From contig CAKSKO010000071.1 in assembly GCA_934465125.1 (NCBI GenBank), positions 1 through 6,277 of the forward strand: 6,277 bases of DNA, written 5' to 3'. Shown here piece after piece: positions 5,964-6,277 of this stretch (its first letter is position 1; every line of letters begins with the position of its first letter). A program made the translations under genes and the position numbers. The notes beneath the pieces were generated by a model. That model was given only the letters and a program-made list of their open reading frames with translations, did not search any database and was not told the origin of the DNA. The stretch is from an uncultured Eubacteriales bacterium (GTDB lineage Bacteria; Bacillota; Clostridia; Oscillospirales; Acutalibacteraceae).

Positions 5964-6277
5964 AGGGATAAACCTTTAGTCCACCGATAGAAAGTCGCTT
6001 TGCTTACCCCAAGCCGTTTTCTGGCCTCAGTCGCGGTGAGCGCTCCCTCTTTCCAGAGATGGACAACCCGTTCAAAATCTGGAGGAACGGAGGGTGGACG
6101 GCCTTTGTATTTGCCTGCTTCCTTTGCAATCGCGATGCCTTCTCTCTGTCGTTGCAGAATGTACTCTCGCTCCAATTCCGCCACAGCACCGAAGATGGTC
6201 AGCATGAATTTTCCAGTAGGGGTGGAGGTGTCAATCGACTCTTTCTGTGAGATAAATTCTACGCCTTTGGCTGTCAG
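5960..6277 (-). CDS. Small serine recombinase (resolvase/invertase family), C-terminal part only
   Basis: The frame is open from the right window edge and supplies the last 105 residues of a small serine recombinase, which would resolve or invert DNA between short sites. The catalytic domain remnant carries TPTGKFMLTIFGAVAELERE, the long dimer-interface helix typical of Hin, Gin and Tn3 resolvases, followed by the linker AGKYKGRPP. The C-terminal helix-turn-helix (about residues 75-102 of the visible part, LTATEARKRLGVSKATFYRW) is intact and matches the Hin-type DNA-binding domain. The catalytic serine lies outside the window, so activity cannot be judged here. An internal ATG at 6205 is not the true start, because conserved sequence continues upstream of it. 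The TAA stop overlaps the TAG of the orphan gene by four bases (5960-5963), and no terminator is visible between the two convergent genes. Confidence 0.93.
   Translation of the reverse strand: MTAKGVEFISQKESIDTSTPTGKFMLTIFGAVAELEREYILQRQREGIAIAKEAGKYKGRPPSVPPDFERVVHLWKEGALTATEARKRLGVSKATFYRWTKGLSL

Noticed and set aside
5960..6205. Treating the ATG at 6205 as the start of a complete 81-residue DNA-binding protein
   Set aside because: The same frame continues to the window edge with typical resolvase sequence (ISQKESIDTSTPTGKF), so this methionine is internal and the gene is cut by the window.

Overview
The window looks like part of a mobile or integrative element in a low-to-mid GC Gram-positive bacterium, most likely one of the Clostridia. 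The pointers are strong AGGAGG-type ribosome binding sites, GTG and TTG starts, sigma-A-like promoters, a large serine recombinase of the transposon/phage type, and a stretch of very AT-rich sequence. No ribosomal, tRNA or core metabolic gene is present, so the genus cannot be fixed.

Layout, left to right. Positions 1-1588 (minus) hold a large serine recombinase read from a TTG start and cut off at its C-terminus by the window edge. It has its own promoter (1621-1650) and is separated from the next gene by a strong rho-independent terminator (1664-1725). Upstream of it, in the same direction, lies a compact three-gene operon at 3875-1704: an 82-residue small protein, a 560-residue P-loop ATPase resembling the DUF927 family of mobile-element helicase-like proteins, and a 67-residue small protein whose stop codon lies in the loop of the terminator hairpin. 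The first two genes overlap by four bases (GTGA).

From 3876 to about 4019 runs a short divergent control region. A good extended -10 promoter fires rightward and a weaker candidate fires leftward, and their elements interleave. The rightward gene (4020-5963, up to 647 residues) is an orphan that I do not recognise. It is clearly more AT-rich than its neighbours, especially in its first half, as expected of recently acquired cargo. It converges on, and overlaps by four bases, the 3' end of a small serine recombinase (5960-6277, minus), of which only the C-terminal 105 residues are inside the window.

The best reading is an accessory region bracketed by two unrelated serine recombinases: an integrase-type one on the left and a resolvase/invertase-type one on the right. 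Between them are an ATPase operon that may serve replication, maintenance or defence, and a separately promoted unknown protein. No gene-free stretch exceeds 300 bases. No CRISPR array, tRNA, rRNA or complete insertion sequence was seen. That the ATPase operon and the orphan form one functional system is a hypothesis, resting only on their divergent arrangement and shared control region.
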